From assembly GCA_028714735.1 (NCBI GenBank), contig JAQTLU010000004.1, positions 124,001 to 188,000 on the forward strand: DNA of 64,000 nucleotides, written 5' to 3'. Shown here in pieces: positions 17,756 through 27,195 of this stretch. The stretch's first letter is position 1; each line of letters starts with the position of its first letter. Made by a program: the position numbers and the translations under genes. The stretch is from Gallionellaceae bacterium. GTDB taxonomy: Bacteria > Pseudomonadota > Gammaproteobacteria > Burkholderiales > Thiobacillaceae. Below the pieces are notes generated by a model. That model was not told the DNA's origin and did no database searches. It saw only the letters and a list, made by a program, of their open reading frames with translations.

Positions 17756-19019
17756 TGTTGCCATCTCGGTCCGCAACCTGACCAAGACCTACCGTCTGTT
17801 CGCCCATCCGGGCGACCGCATCAAACAGGCCATGACATTCGGCCTGCGCAAGTACCACAAGGAATTCACGGCCCTGAAGGATGTATCGTTCGATATCCGG
17901 AAGGGCGAGACGGTCGGCATCATCGGCCGCAACGGCTCGGGCAAAAGCACGCTGCTGCAGTTGATCTGCGGCATTCTCAAGCCGACCTCCGGTTCCGTGC
18001 AGATGAACGGTCGTGTCTCTGCGTTGTTGGAACTGGGCGCAGGCTTCAACCCGGAGTTTACTGGGCGGGAAAACGTCTATTTCCAAGGCGCTTTGATGGG
18101 CTTCACCCATTCCCAGATGGATGATCGCTTCGATGAGATAGCAGCTTTTGCCGATATTGATGAATTCATTGACCAGCCGGTACGTACTTATTCGAGTGGG
18201 ATGTTCGTGAGGTTGGCATTCTCAGTGGCGGTCAGTGTTGACCCGGATATCCTCATCGTCGATGAAGCGTTATCGGTCGGCGATGCCTTATTCCAGTCGA
18301 AATGCTTCCACAAGTTTCATGAGTTTAAAGCACAGGGCGTGACGATTTTATTCGTTACCCATAGCCTTGATTTAGTGGCAGAACACTGTGAAAGGGGGCT
18401 GCTACTGGATCGCGGGAAGTTGCGAAATGCGGGAGATGCAAAGGGATCGATTGATGCTTACCGTCGGCTTATGTCGGCGCCACGGTGTACGGACATGCGT
18501 GAAGGGGATGAGCATGAATGCAATGCTAAGTCAGCATCAACTTGGCTTGGCATGTTTCTGCTCAATCCCGACGAAGTGCGCTACGGTACACGTGCGACCT
18601 CAATTATCGAGGCGGGTTTGTTCACAGGGGAAGGTGACCCAACACAACTCCTGCAGCATGGTGAAGAGTGCACGATTAAGGTCCGGGTGCAGTGTGGTCG
18701 TGATAGTGCACATCCCTTTGTTTCATTTGTGATCAAGGATATTAAGGGGGGGGTGTTGTGCGGGACGACGACGCGTATGGAGGATGTTGATCTCACAGAA
18801 TTGTCGCCTGGCCAGGTGATTGAGGTTTCCTTTCGTCAAATCATGCTGTTCAATCCCGGTCACTACCTCTTGTCGGTGGGCACCCAGGAGACCAGAAGAG
18901 ATGGGCAAATAGTCGCACACGACCATCGTACCGACTACTTGGGATTCGAGGTGGTTGGCAAATCCCGTTATGGCCTGTTCGCAGCACCTATAGACGTGTC
19001 ATGGCAATGCGAGTCTTAA
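17745..19019 (+). CDS. wzt: ABC transporter ATPase with C-terminal glycan-binding domain (Wzt type)
   Basis: A 424-residue protein. Residues 1-245 form the ATPase: Walker A GRNGSGKST, signature YSSGM, Walker B ILIVDEALSVGDALFQ and the H-loop VTHS. The gate-type insertion VSALLELGAGFNPEFTGRENVYF is typical of polysaccharide exporters. Residues from about 280 onward match the layout of the Wzt C-terminal beta-sandwich, which in E. coli O8/O9a binds the capped end of the O-antigen. The ATG at 17745 overlaps the permease gene. From about 18.1 kb the base composition becomes clearly more A+T-rich. Confidence 0.93.
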   Translation: MSSDVAISVRNLTKTYRLFAHPGDRIKQAMTFGLRKYHKEFTALKDVSFDIRKGETVGIIGRNGSGKSTLLQLICGILKPTSGSVQMNGRVSALLELGAGFNPEFTGRENVYFQGALMGFTHSQMDDRFDEIAAFADIDEFIDQPVRTYSSGMFVRLAFSVAVSVDPDILIVDEALSVGDALFQSKCFHKFHEFKAQGVTILFVTHSLDLVAEHCERGLLLDRGKLRNAGDAKGSIDAYRRLMSAPRCTDMREGDEHECNAKSASTWLGMFLLNPDEVRYGTRATSIIEAGLFTGEGDPTQLLQHGEECTIKVRVQCGRDSAHPFVSFVIKDIKGGVLCGTTTRMEDVDLTELSPGQVIEVSFRQIMLFNPGHYLLSVGTQETRRDGQIVAHDHRTDYLGFEVVGKSRYGLFAAPIDVSWQCES

Positions 19020-19020
19020 C

Positions 19021-20601
19021 ATGACAAATCATTTGGAAAATTATTTTATTAAACAAGGTTATGTTGCTCGCAAAAAAGCAGCGTACTTTGAGGACTCAAT
19101 CGGAAGCCGGGCTGGCATTGTGCATCAACCGGATGTGTATGCTCTGGCGGGCTATATAGGGCGTAGATTTGGCTGTACTCATATCCTTGATATAGGTTGT
19201 GGTCGCGCAAACAAACTGGTGGAGATGCATCCGCAATTTAAAGTAATTGGCGTTGATTTTGGCGCCAACCTCGATTACTGCCAAAGCCATTATCCTTTCG
19301 GGAAATGGTTAGCTCGCGATCTGGAACAGCCTCAGGTAGATCTATTGCCCCCAGATGTGCTGAACAAGACTTTGGTGGTTTGTTCAGACGTCATTGAGCA
19401 TCTCGCTAACCCCAAGGCCCTACTCGATACACTCAAGCAATGTCTCGGTCATGCGCCGGTGGCAATCTTGAGCACGCCCGAAAGGGACTTGGTGCGAGGT
19501 GCTACTGATTTTGGGCCACCAGATAACCCTGCCCATGTAAGGGAATGGAATCGCACTGAACTGTCAAATTTGCTTGAAGCCTCTTCACTACGAGTGGCGT
19601 TTATGGGGCTCACATGCAATAACGATCGTGATTTGGAAAAAAAGACCTGTCTTGCGGTACTGCATGGGAAAGGCTTGACGTGGCTTGATTTACCAGTGCA
19701 ACCAGGCTTCCGAGTGGTTGCATTCATGACGGCATTCAATGAAGAGGACATCATCTATCAATCGGTCAGTCGTCTAATCCGCTCTGGTGTGGAGGTCTAT
19801 CTGATAGACAACTGGTCTACGGATAATACTGTGAAGGCTGTCGAATCCCTGCTGGGCAAGGGTCTCATTGGAATAGAACGATTTCCTGCTCAAGGAGGGA
19901 CTGGAACATACGATTGGGGGGATTTGCTCGGTCGAGTGGAAGAATTGTCGCAATCCATGCAGGCTGACTGGTTCATTCACCACGATGTTGATGAAGTCCG
20001 AGAGTCGCCATGGCCCGAACGCAGTCTCCGTGAGGCGCTGTATCTTGTTGACCAGATGGGGTTCAACGCTGTAGATCATACGGTGATAGATTTTCGCCCG
20101 GTTGATAATGGTTTTACCCAAGGTGGTGATTTCGCCGCGTATTTCACGCATTGGGAATTTGGTCGTCGTGCCGGCCATTTCCAGCAAGTCAAAGCATGGA
20201 AGAACCAAAGGCAGCCAGTCGCCTTGGCTTATGCTGGTGGGCACAATGCAGATTTCCCAGGCCGAAAAGTGTTCCCCTATAAATTCCTGCTGCGGCACTA
20301 CCCGGTTCGCTCGCAGGAGCATGGAGAAAAAAAGGTATTGGGGGAGAGAAAGCCAAGGTTCAACCCAGAAGAGAAGGATGTAAAGGGTTGGCATGTCCAA
20401 TATGACCACATCGAGACGGGCTACAACTTCCTATATCATCCTGAATCGCTTTCAATTTTCGATTCAGCCGGATTTTATAATGAATATCTTGTCGAGCGCA
20501 TTTCAGGTATCGGCATCGTGCGACAGACCCCTTCCGACCCTAAGGAGGACTGGATAGGAAAGTTGCGGCGTCGAGTTAATTCGCTGATTGGACTCACATG
20601 A
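19021..20601 (+). CDS. fusion of SAM-dependent methyltransferase and GT2-like glycosyltransferase
   Basis: A 526-residue two-domain protein. Residues 1-210 are a class I methyltransferase (motif I HILDIGCGRANKLVEMHP; VCSDVIEHLANPKALL). Residues 225-526 resemble a family 2 glycosyltransferase: FRVVAFMTAFNEEDII, VYLIDNWSTDNTVKAV and the metal-binding HHDVDEVRES. Such fusions occur in O-antigen loci, where one polypeptide adds and methylates sugars. It starts 1 bp after wzt and its end overlaps the next gene by 4 bp. The acceptor and sugar are unknown. Codon use is A/T-rich compared with flanking chromosomal genes. Confidence 0.8.
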   Translation: MTNHLENYFIKQGYVARKKAAYFEDSIGSRAGIVHQPDVYALAGYIGRRFGCTHILDIGCGRANKLVEMHPQFKVIGVDFGANLDYCQSHYPFGKWLARDLEQPQVDLLPPDVLNKTLVVCSDVIEHLANPKALLDTLKQCLGHAPVAILSTPERDLVRGATDFGPPDNPAHVREWNRTELSNLLEASSLRVAFMGLTCNNDRDLEKKTCLAVLHGKGLTWLDLPVQPGFRVVAFMTAFNEEDIIYQSVSRLIRSGVEVYLIDNWSTDNTVKAVESLLGKGLIGIERFPAQGGTGTYDWGDLLGRVEELSQSMQADWFIHHDVDEVRESPWPERSLREALYLVDQMGFNAVDHTVIDFRPVDNGFTQGGDFAAYFTHWEFGRRAGHFQQVKAWKNQRQPVALAYAGGHNADFPGRKVFPYKFLLRHYPVRSQEHGEKKVLGERKPRFNPEEKDVKGWHVQYDHIETGYNFLYHPESLSIFDSAGFYNEYLVERISGIGIVRQTPSDPKEDWIGKLRRRVNSLIGLT

Positions 20602-22427
20602 CTTCGGAGGCCTATTCATTCAACCGCGAAACGCGTTGCTGGGTTAGACCCGGCCACCAGACAATAAATTATTCTGATGGAGATGCTGTCGAAAACCGTT
20701 TGTTGACGATCCTACGCTATTGCAAAGACGTGGCATCTGATTCTGAGGAACTTCGGCTAAACATTGTTGATTGGCCGAGCGAATATCACTTGAGCCCGGC
20801 CCGGCACAATCTTCTCCGTCCTTTCGCATTTCGACCGACCGATCGCATCCTGGAACTAGGTTGTGGTTGCGGGGCTATGACCCGTTACCTGGGTGAAAGC
20901 GGTGCAACCGTCGTCGCGGTAGAAGGCAGTCTTCGCCGCGCAGCCATTGCAGCAGAGCGTTGCAGAGATCTGACTAATGTTCGGGTATATTGCGATAGCT
21001 TGGAATATTTCGAATGCGCTGAGAAATTCGATGTGGTCACCTTGATTGGTGTTCTTGAGTATGCACCGAAGTTCATCAAGCATGAAGACCCGGTTGAATA
21101 TTGCCTACGTCAGGCACGTTCTTTTCTCAAGGAAGGTGGCACGCTTATGCTTGCCATCGAAAACCAACTCGGCCTTAAGTACCTGAACGGATGCCCAGAA
21201 GACCATGTAGGGATTCCCTTCTATGGGGTAAATGATCTTTATGGTGGTTCTGCACAAGTAACGTTTGGCCGACATGCACTATCAGAGATATTAGGCTCGG
21301 CCGGTCTTCCTTGGCAGGAGTTTTTTTATCCCTTTCCCGACTACAAACTACCAATGCTAATCCTAAGTGATGGGGCACTTGATTTCCCCTTTCTAAATGT
21401 GGCCGACTTGCTGGTCCACGCCACTGGCCGGAGTTATCCTGAGACCCGGTATCGCGCGTTCGCGGAAAATCTCGCATGGCGCACCGTTATACGGAATCGG
21501 TTGCTCCCCGACTTGACCAACTCGTTCCTTGTTCTCGCGCGGCATGTAAAGACCGTTCATCATCCGATCGACTGGCTGGCAAAGATGTACAGCCGCGACA
21601 GTAGACGTACTAGCTATCAAATTGAATCGACAATTGTGTCGGATGCAACGGGCGACTTGACTGTCCGCAAGCGTAAACTTTTCCCAGACTCTCCAGGTCT
21701 GGCGAATCCCTGGCTTCAACATGCCGTCATTGACTGCGCCTATTTGGTCGGCCACCTACTTGTCGGCAGGATCCATGAAGCCATGGCACGCGAGGCAGGG
21801 ATCGACGAGCTAGCAGCTTGTTTCTCGCCGTGGCTTGATTTCCTGCTTGCCCATGTCAAAACTAATGAAACGGGTGAGCGGACGCTTCCTGAACATTTTA
21901 TCGATTGCATACCATCCAATTTGATTGAGTTGCCGTCTGGCGAAATGCGCTATTTTGATGCGGAGTGGATAAGCGCAACGCCGATCCCACTGACTTGGGT
22001 TATCGTTCGCGGAATCCTCGGTTCGCTAAGTGGTTGTCTTGAAAGCCGACAGTTGGCCAACTTGACGTACAGGCAATTGATAGACCGAGTCGTACAAGTA
22101 AATGGCCTTCATATATCCGAGACGGAGTATGCCGTGGCGTCGCATCTTGAGGAACGTCTGGTGTCCCAATGCCTCATTGGCGGTTTACGCAAGGCGACAC
22201 AGGCGGAAATTATTGGGACACCAATTGCAGTGATGTTTCGCCTGTCGCACAACGTATTGGAAAAGCGCTTTGAGTTCATTCAGATGAAGAATGAACTCAC
22301 GAGAGTAAAGGGATCTGTGTCCTGGCGCATAACCTCGCCATTGAGGATTTCCTGGAACCTACTCAGGAAGCTTGTTATTTTCGCGGCACGTTCGCTGAAC
22401 GCCTTCAAGACTCGGCGCAATGACTAG
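20598..22427 (+). CDS. SAM-dependent methyltransferase with kinase-like C-terminal half (WbdD-like layout)
   Basis: A 609-residue protein. Residues about 60-250 are a class I methyltransferase (ILELGCGCGAMTRYLGE at 84-100; LAIENQLGLKYLNG at 185-198). Residues about 300-480 carry marks of a protein-kinase-like phosphotransferase: a VRKRKLF strand lysine (Lys358 or 360), Asp436-x4-Asn441 in IDCIPSNLI, and Asp454 in YFDAEW. A short helical segment near 556-575 precedes SWRITSPLR, a tail common in glycan enzymes. Methyltransferase, kinase, then helix is the order in WbdD, which caps O8/O9a chains. The kinase reading is my inference. It overlaps both neighbours. Confidence 0.7.
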   Translation: MTSEAYSFNRETRCWVRPGHQTINYSDGDAVENRLLTILRYCKDVASDSEELRLNIVDWPSEYHLSPARHNLLRPFAFRPTDRILELGCGCGAMTRYLGESGATVVAVEGSLRRAAIAAERCRDLTNVRVYCDSLEYFECAEKFDVVTLIGVLEYAPKFIKHEDPVEYCLRQARSFLKEGGTLMLAIENQLGLKYLNGCPEDHVGIPFYGVNDLYGGSAQVTFGRHALSEILGSAGLPWQEFFYPFPDYKLPMLILSDGALDFPFLNVADLLVHATGRSYPETRYRAFAENLAWRTVIRNRLLPDLTNSFLVLARHVKTVHHPIDWLAKMYSRDSRRTSYQIESTIVSDATGDLTVRKRKLFPDSPGLANPWLQHAVIDCAYLVGHLLVGRIHEAMAREAGIDELAACFSPWLDFLLAHVKTNETGERTLPEHFIDCIPSNLIELPSGEMRYFDAEWISATPIPLTWVIVRGILGSLSGCLESRQLANLTYRQLIDRVVQVNGLHISETEYAVASHLEERLVSQCLIGGLRKATQAEIIGTPIAVMFRLSHNVLEKRFEFIQMKNELTRVKGSVSWRITSPLRISWNLLRKLVIFAARSLNAFKTRRND

Positions 22428-23253
22428 TTCTAGAAACATTAGATACTTGGTCGCGCGCGCCATAAACTACCTTCAGCGTCCCCCTATTCTGTTCCGTAAT
22501 AAGGGTGTCTGTCCGACCTGTCAAAGAGAGGTGGTTTTTGCCGCCCGCGATAAGTGGTTTCGGGATCATTATCTCTGCCCGCGCTGCGGTAGTAAGCCAC
22601 GCGAACGTGCCTTAATGCGTACGTTGGAAATGTATTTCCCTGACTGGAAGGACAAGGTCATCCACGAATCTTCGCCGATCAATCGCGGAGCAAGCATTAG
22701 ACTAGCCAAGGAATGTGCTCACTACATACCATCCCAGTTGTTCGGTGATCGCCTGCCCGGAACGGAAAAAAATGGGGTGCGTTGCGAAGATCTTGAACAT
22801 CTGACGTTTGCCGATGCGAGCATCGATTTGCATGTCACACAGGACGTTATGGAGCATGTCTTCAACCCCGGTGCAGTATTTCGAGAGATTGCCAGAACGC
22901 TGAAGCCTGGCGGTGCCCATGTGTTCACCGTTCCCATAGTAAACAAGCATAAGCCTTCCCGGGCTAGAGCGGTGATCGGTGAGGATGGGGAGGTTACACA
23001 TCTACTGCCGCCGGTCTATCACGGCAATCCAGTCAGCGCAGACGGCGCACTGGTTACCGTGGATTGGGGGTTTGACATCTGCCGGCACATATTTGAAGCG
23101 TCGGGTCTGTTCACGCACGTCGTGCACATCGACGACCTCAGCCATGGTATCCGTGCCGAATACATCGAGGTGCTAGTCACGCTCAAGCCGGGTAATGGCA
23201 ATGCCTCGCTGGCCACAGCGTCCTCGATGGAAGTGGGAGGCGCACGCAAATGA
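22420..23253 (+). CDS. SAM-dependent methyltransferase with N-terminal zinc ribbon
   Basis: A 277-residue protein. An N-terminal zinc ribbon is formed by CPTCQ (near residue 31) and CPRCGSKPRERAL (near 57). The methyltransferase part has an altered motif I region (KVIHESSPINRG instead of a Gly-rich loop), then LTFADASIDLHVTQDVMEHV and the post-motif LKPGGAHVFTVPI. This zinc-ribbon plus methyltransferase layout is common in glycan clusters. Overlaps both neighbours by a few bases, so it belongs to the same operon. The methyl acceptor is not known. Confidence 0.8.
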   Translation: MTSSRNIRYLVARAINYLQRPPILFRNKGVCPTCQREVVFAARDKWFRDHYLCPRCGSKPRERALMRTLEMYFPDWKDKVIHESSPINRGASIRLAKECAHYIPSQLFGDRLPGTEKNGVRCEDLEHLTFADASIDLHVTQDVMEHVFNPGAVFREIARTLKPGGAHVFTVPIVNKHKPSRARAVIGEDGEVTHLLPPVYHGNPVSADGALVTVDWGFDICRHIFEASGLFTHVVHIDDLSHGIRAEYIEVLVTLKPGNGNASLATASSMEVGGARK

Positions 23254-24563
23254 CGGCCATGGACACTAGCTGCGATGTAACCGGTGACAAGGGCGATGTT
23301 CGGCTAGTTGCTTTTTTTCTGCCCCAGTTTCATCCGATCAGGGAAAACGACGAATGGTGGGGCAAAGGATTTACCGAGTGGACCAATGTCGTCCGGGCCG
23401 AGCCACTGTATCCTGGTCACTACCAGCCGCACCAGCCGGAAGAACTTGGTTTCTACGATCTGAGGCTGCGCGAAACACGCCGCCAGCAAATTCGCCTGGC
23501 AAAGGTCCATGGCATCGACGCATTCTGTTATCACTACTACTGGTTTTCAGGAACACGCTTGTTGCATGAACCCCTCGACGACATGCTCGCCGATTCGGAA
23601 AGTGACATGCCATTCTGCCTCTGCTGGGCCAATGAGAACTGGACAAGGCGCTGGAATGGCGGAGATCAGGATATTCTGATTGAGCAGAAGTACCGGAAGG
23701 ATGATCCCGAAAATTTTATCCGCGACATTGCGCCCTTCCTGACAGATCCGCGCTATCTCAGGGTCGATGGCAGGCCACTTCTGATTGTCTACCGTCCACA
23801 GGAAATTCCGGATATCTGTGCCGTTGCGGAAGAATGGAGGATGCATTCCCGTTCGCTCGGCATTGGTGATATCCATTTGTGCGCTGCCCTGACCTTCAAC
23901 AATCTGGATTACACCCAGTTCGGATTCGACAGTGGCGTCGAGTTCCCTCCGCATAATCGCGTTCTTCTCGGCGTCCCGTATGTCCATGAGTCGATTAACT
24001 TCATCCGTCCATTTGATGGCTCGGCCATGCTGTATCACGATCTGGCCAATGCCTATCTGGAACGGGAGGTAACCGGCCAAAAAATCTTCCGCGGTGTATT
24101 CCCTTCGTGGGATAGCACGGCCCGAGGCCGAAATCGTGCCCTGTTCTTTCTCAATGGGACGCCTGGCAATTACGAGTTCTGGCTTTCCAAGACGATCAAC
24201 AAGGTTCGCCAGGAGCAGGAACCTCCGAACCGTTTGGTGTTCATCAATGCATGGAACGAATGGGCGGAGGGCTGCCATCTGGAACCCGACCAACGATTTG
24301 GGCGTGCGTTTTTGGAAGCGACCCTGACGGCCAAGCGAGGTCTTTCCTTATTGACTGATTTCACTGACAAGCGAATTCCTGACCAGGCAAGCATGGGGGC
24401 CGGTTCGCTCCTGGCGGATATCGGGCGTCTGCTCCGCAAGCATCGGTCCTATTGGGTTGCAGGCCTGCACAAAAAGATCAGGCCAATCCTTGCCAGGCAC
24501 CCCCGTCTTAAATCGTTTCTGAAATCGTCACTCTTCTGGATGGATGGCGGCGGTCGAACTTGA
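23250..24563 (+). CDS. WbsX-family glycan protein (GH99-like)
   Basis: A 437-residue protein of the glycosyltransferase WbsX family. Recognised by VRLVAFFLPQFHPIREND, WWGKGFTEWTNV, GIDAFCYHYYWFSG, FCLCWANENWTRRW and the C-terminal INAWNEWAEGCHLEPD. Family members are widespread in O-antigen and rhamnan loci and share a fold with GH99 endomannosidases. Whether they transfer or cleave glycosyl bonds is not firmly established. The start overlaps the previous gene by 4 bp and the end overlaps the next by 4 bp. Confidence 0.9.
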   Translation: MTAMDTSCDVTGDKGDVRLVAFFLPQFHPIRENDEWWGKGFTEWTNVVRAEPLYPGHYQPHQPEELGFYDLRLRETRRQQIRLAKVHGIDAFCYHYYWFSGTRLLHEPLDDMLADSESDMPFCLCWANENWTRRWNGGDQDILIEQKYRKDDPENFIRDIAPFLTDPRYLRVDGRPLLIVYRPQEIPDICAVAEEWRMHSRSLGIGDIHLCAALTFNNLDYTQFGFDSGVEFPPHNRVLLGVPYVHESINFIRPFDGSAMLYHDLANAYLEREVTGQKIFRGVFPSWDSTARGRNRALFFLNGTPGNYEFWLSKTINKVRQEQEPPNRLVFINAWNEWAEGCHLEPDQRFGRAFLEATLTAKRGLSLLTDFTDKRIPDQASMGAGSLLADIGRLLRKHRSYWVAGLHKKIRPILARHPRLKSFLKSSLFWMDGGGRT

Positions 24564-25936
24564 ATCCTCCTGTTCATATTGTCGTCCCCGTTTATCGTGG
24601 GATAGCGCTGACCCGACGTTGCCTGGAAAGGCTGGCCGCATCCGGCCTGCCTGCGAATTGCCTGGTTACGCTGATCAACGATGCCTCTCCGGAAACTGGC
24701 ATGGCAGCAATGCTGGCAGAGTTTGTCGAGACAGCACCCAGAGCCGCATATCCTGGCGGATTCGAGCCCGGCATGCCGACATGGCAGTTGCTGAGCAATG
24801 AAACCAATCGCGGCTTCGTCGCCAGCGTCAATCGCGGCATAGCATGTTATCCGGACCAGGATGTTGTGCTGCTCAACAGCGACACCGAGGTGCCCCCCGG
24901 CTGGCTGCAGCGCCTGCGCGGTGCCGCGTATCGCAGACCAGATATCGGCACTGTCACCCCCTTCTCAAACTGTGGCTCACTGGCAAGTTATCCGGTGCCG
25001 AATGTGGAAAATGCGCTTCCGGAGAACTTAACGCTTGAGCAACTCGACCAGTTTTTCCAGATTGCCAACATTGGTGGGGCCGTTGACATCCCTACCGGAG
25101 TCGGCTTCTGCCTATACATTCGGCGTGACTGCCTTGACGACATCGGGGTCTTCGACGAGGCGGCCTTTGGCAAGGGTTATGGTGAGGAAAACGACTTCTG
25201 TTTGCGCGCATTGGCGCGTGGCTGGACACATGTGCTGGCGGCCGATTGTTTCGTCTACCACAAGGGGAGAGGCAGTTTCGGCGAGGAAAAGGATGCAAGA
25301 GTCAGACAGGCTTATGCGCTGCTGGTTGACCGCCATCCACGTTATCCGGCATTGATACAACGCCATTTTGCCGATGACCCCGCCCGTCCATTTCGATTGC
25401 GGGTGGATGCGATGCGTCTCCTGCATGATGTTCACGGCCCCCGCCTTGTCGTAGTCCCTGCCGGGTCACCTTCAGATAGTCCGGGTGAGTTCACTGGCAC
25501 CGCTCCGGTGCTCCAATTGTCGCCTATACGGGGTGGTTACTTCTCCGTGCACTGGCATAGCAAAGATGAAGCCTTCAAACTGTGGTTCCGTCTGCCGGAC
25601 GAACTGGATGAGTTATGCGCTCTGTTACAGGCCTTGCGTGTGACGGTTATCCAGGGGGATCTCCAGTCCGTTTTCCCACAGGCAATGGCGTCGCTAACGG
25701 ATATTGCACACCGGGGCAGTGAAACGGAGCGGGCAACCATAGGACAGGCACAGTTGTTTGATCTTCTTGCAGTGCATGGCACACCGCGATTTACCGGCTG
25801 GCTGGCGCTGCAGCACATGCTGGCAATGCATGGGCTACAGTTGAGCGAATCGCGTTTGCTACAGCCGCTGGCAGGAATGCTTCCGCTAGCCGTACGCCGA
25901 TGGTTGCGGCAGTGGATAAGATCGACCAAGGCATGA
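24560..25936 (+). CDS. family 2 glycosyltransferase
   Basis: A 458-residue GT-A enzyme. Residues 1-260 contain HIVVPVYRGIALTRRCLERL, VTLINDASPE, the DxD-type LLNSDTEVPPGWL and GKGYGEENDFCLRALARGW. Residues 300-458 form an uncharacterised C-terminal extension. The start is a TTG at 24560 overlapping the upstream stop codon, consistent with coupling. It probably adds a sugar to the glycan exported by Wzm/Wzt; donor and linkage are unknown. Confidence 0.87.
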   Translation: MNPPVHIVVPVYRGIALTRRCLERLAASGLPANCLVTLINDASPETGMAAMLAEFVETAPRAAYPGGFEPGMPTWQLLSNETNRGFVASVNRGIACYPDQDVVLLNSDTEVPPGWLQRLRGAAYRRPDIGTVTPFSNCGSLASYPVPNVENALPENLTLEQLDQFFQIANIGGAVDIPTGVGFCLYIRRDCLDDIGVFDEAAFGKGYGEENDFCLRALARGWTHVLAADCFVYHKGRGSFGEEKDARVRQAYALLVDRHPRYPALIQRHFADDPARPFRLRVDAMRLLHDVHGPRLVVVPAGSPSDSPGEFTGTAPVLQLSPIRGGYFSVHWHSKDEAFKLWFRLPDELDELCALLQALRVTVIQGDLQSVFPQAMASLTDIAHRGSETERATIGQAQLFDLLAVHGTPRFTGWLALQHMLAMHGLQLSESRLLQPLAGMLPLAVRRWLRQWIRSTKA

Positions 25937-27183
25937 GCGAATCGCCCGGCGCGCCTACTGACAGGCATAGTAGATGTCGGGTGCTCGTGGTTGCGCACGA
26001 TGCCATGTTGTATGGGGCGCAGCATTCCCTGCTGGATATTCTCAGCCATATCGATGGGGACCGATATGAGCCTTATGTCGTTATCCCTTCCTCCGGTCCT
26101 TTCACGGATGCGCTAGGGGAACTTGGCATCTCCAGCTTTCCAGGCCTGGCCCAGCGCTGGATATTCTTCCCGAAGCCGATGACGTCGCGTGCCATATTGC
26201 GAAGACCTTGGCGCCGGCTGAATCACCCCTACGTACTGTCGCTACTATCCTGGGTTAGCCTCCCGGTCAGGGTCCTAATACTGGCATACATCGTTCGCCG
26301 AAATAAAATCTCGCTTATCTACACCAATACCGCCACTGTTCTGGATGGGGCGTTTACAGCCAGACTATGTCGCATACCTCATGTTTGGCATTTGCGCGAG
26401 CGCGTGGCCGACAACCACGATCTGTCCTCGCCGCTTCCCGTTGGCTGGATTGCGGGTTTCGCGCTCAATTGGTCGGCTGCCGTAATTACCAACTCCTATG
26501 CCTTGGCGCGAACCCTGTTTGGCGCCGCGCCTCCCGAAAAAGTCAAAGTGGTGCACAACGGTGTCGATCTATCGCGATTCACCCGTCCGACTTTTGCGAT
26601 CGACTTACCGGGGGTGCCCGAGGCTGCGCGCTTGACGGCGGTTTGTGGTGCCTTGCAGAAACGCAAAGACATCCTGACCTACATTCGGAGCGCTGCCCGG
26701 TTGCGCGACCTCCATCCCGATCTGCATCATCTTGTCATTGGTCAGGGGCACATGGGTTACCGATTGCTTATAGAGCAGGAGATCGCCCGACTCGGGCTGA
26801 GGGATAGGGTACATCTGCTAGGCTATCGCGACGATGTTCCGACATTGCTGTCGCGCATCGATGTGATGGTCAGCACGTCCATCCACGAACCCTTCGGGCG
26901 GACTCTGATTGAAGCCATGGCTGCCGGCAAACCGGTCGTTGCGACACGTAGCGGTGGCCCAGAGGAAATCATCGTAGATGGCGAATGTGGATTTTTGGTC
27001 GAGATAGGCGACGATGTGGCAATCGCCGAAGTTATTTCCCGTTTACTAGATGACAAGGCTCTTTACGAGGCGATGAGCCAATCAGCGCGTGAGCGTGTCT
27101 TTGCGAATTTCGATCTGCAAAGCAGCGTTAGTAAAATCGAACGGACATTTGATGGGGTTCTTCTGGATCATCAGAAAGTCTGA
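25933..27183 (+). CDS. family 4 glycosyltransferase
   Basis: A 416-residue GT-B enzyme. The ATG at 25933 overlaps the upstream stop (ATGA) and is preferred to an in-frame start at 25900. The N-lobe has VLVVAHDAMLYGAQHSLLDI and the C-lobe VVHNGVDLSRF, VHLLGYRDDVPTLLSRIDV and the E-x7-E donor motif EPFGRTLIEAMAAGKPVVA. It is the last gene of the plus-strand glycan operon and ends 12 bp before a convergent glycosyltransferase gene. Confidence 0.9.
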   Translation: MSESPGAPTDRHSRCRVLVVAHDAMLYGAQHSLLDILSHIDGDRYEPYVVIPSSGPFTDALGELGISSFPGLAQRWIFFPKPMTSRAILRRPWRRLNHPYVLSLLSWVSLPVRVLILAYIVRRNKISLIYTNTATVLDGAFTARLCRIPHVWHLRERVADNHDLSSPLPVGWIAGFALNWSAAVITNSYALARTLFGAAPPEKVKVVHNGVDLSRFTRPTFAIDLPGVPEAARLTAVCGALQKRKDILTYIRSAARLRDLHPDLHHLVIGQGHMGYRLLIEQEIARLGLRDRVHLLGYRDDVPTLLSRIDVMVSTSIHEPFGRTLIEAMAAGKPVVATRSGGPEEIIVDGECGFLVEIGDDVAIAEVISRLLDDKALYEAMSQSARERVFANFDLQSSVSKIERTFDGVLLDHQKV

Positions 27184-27195
27184 TGTAGCCAGCCA

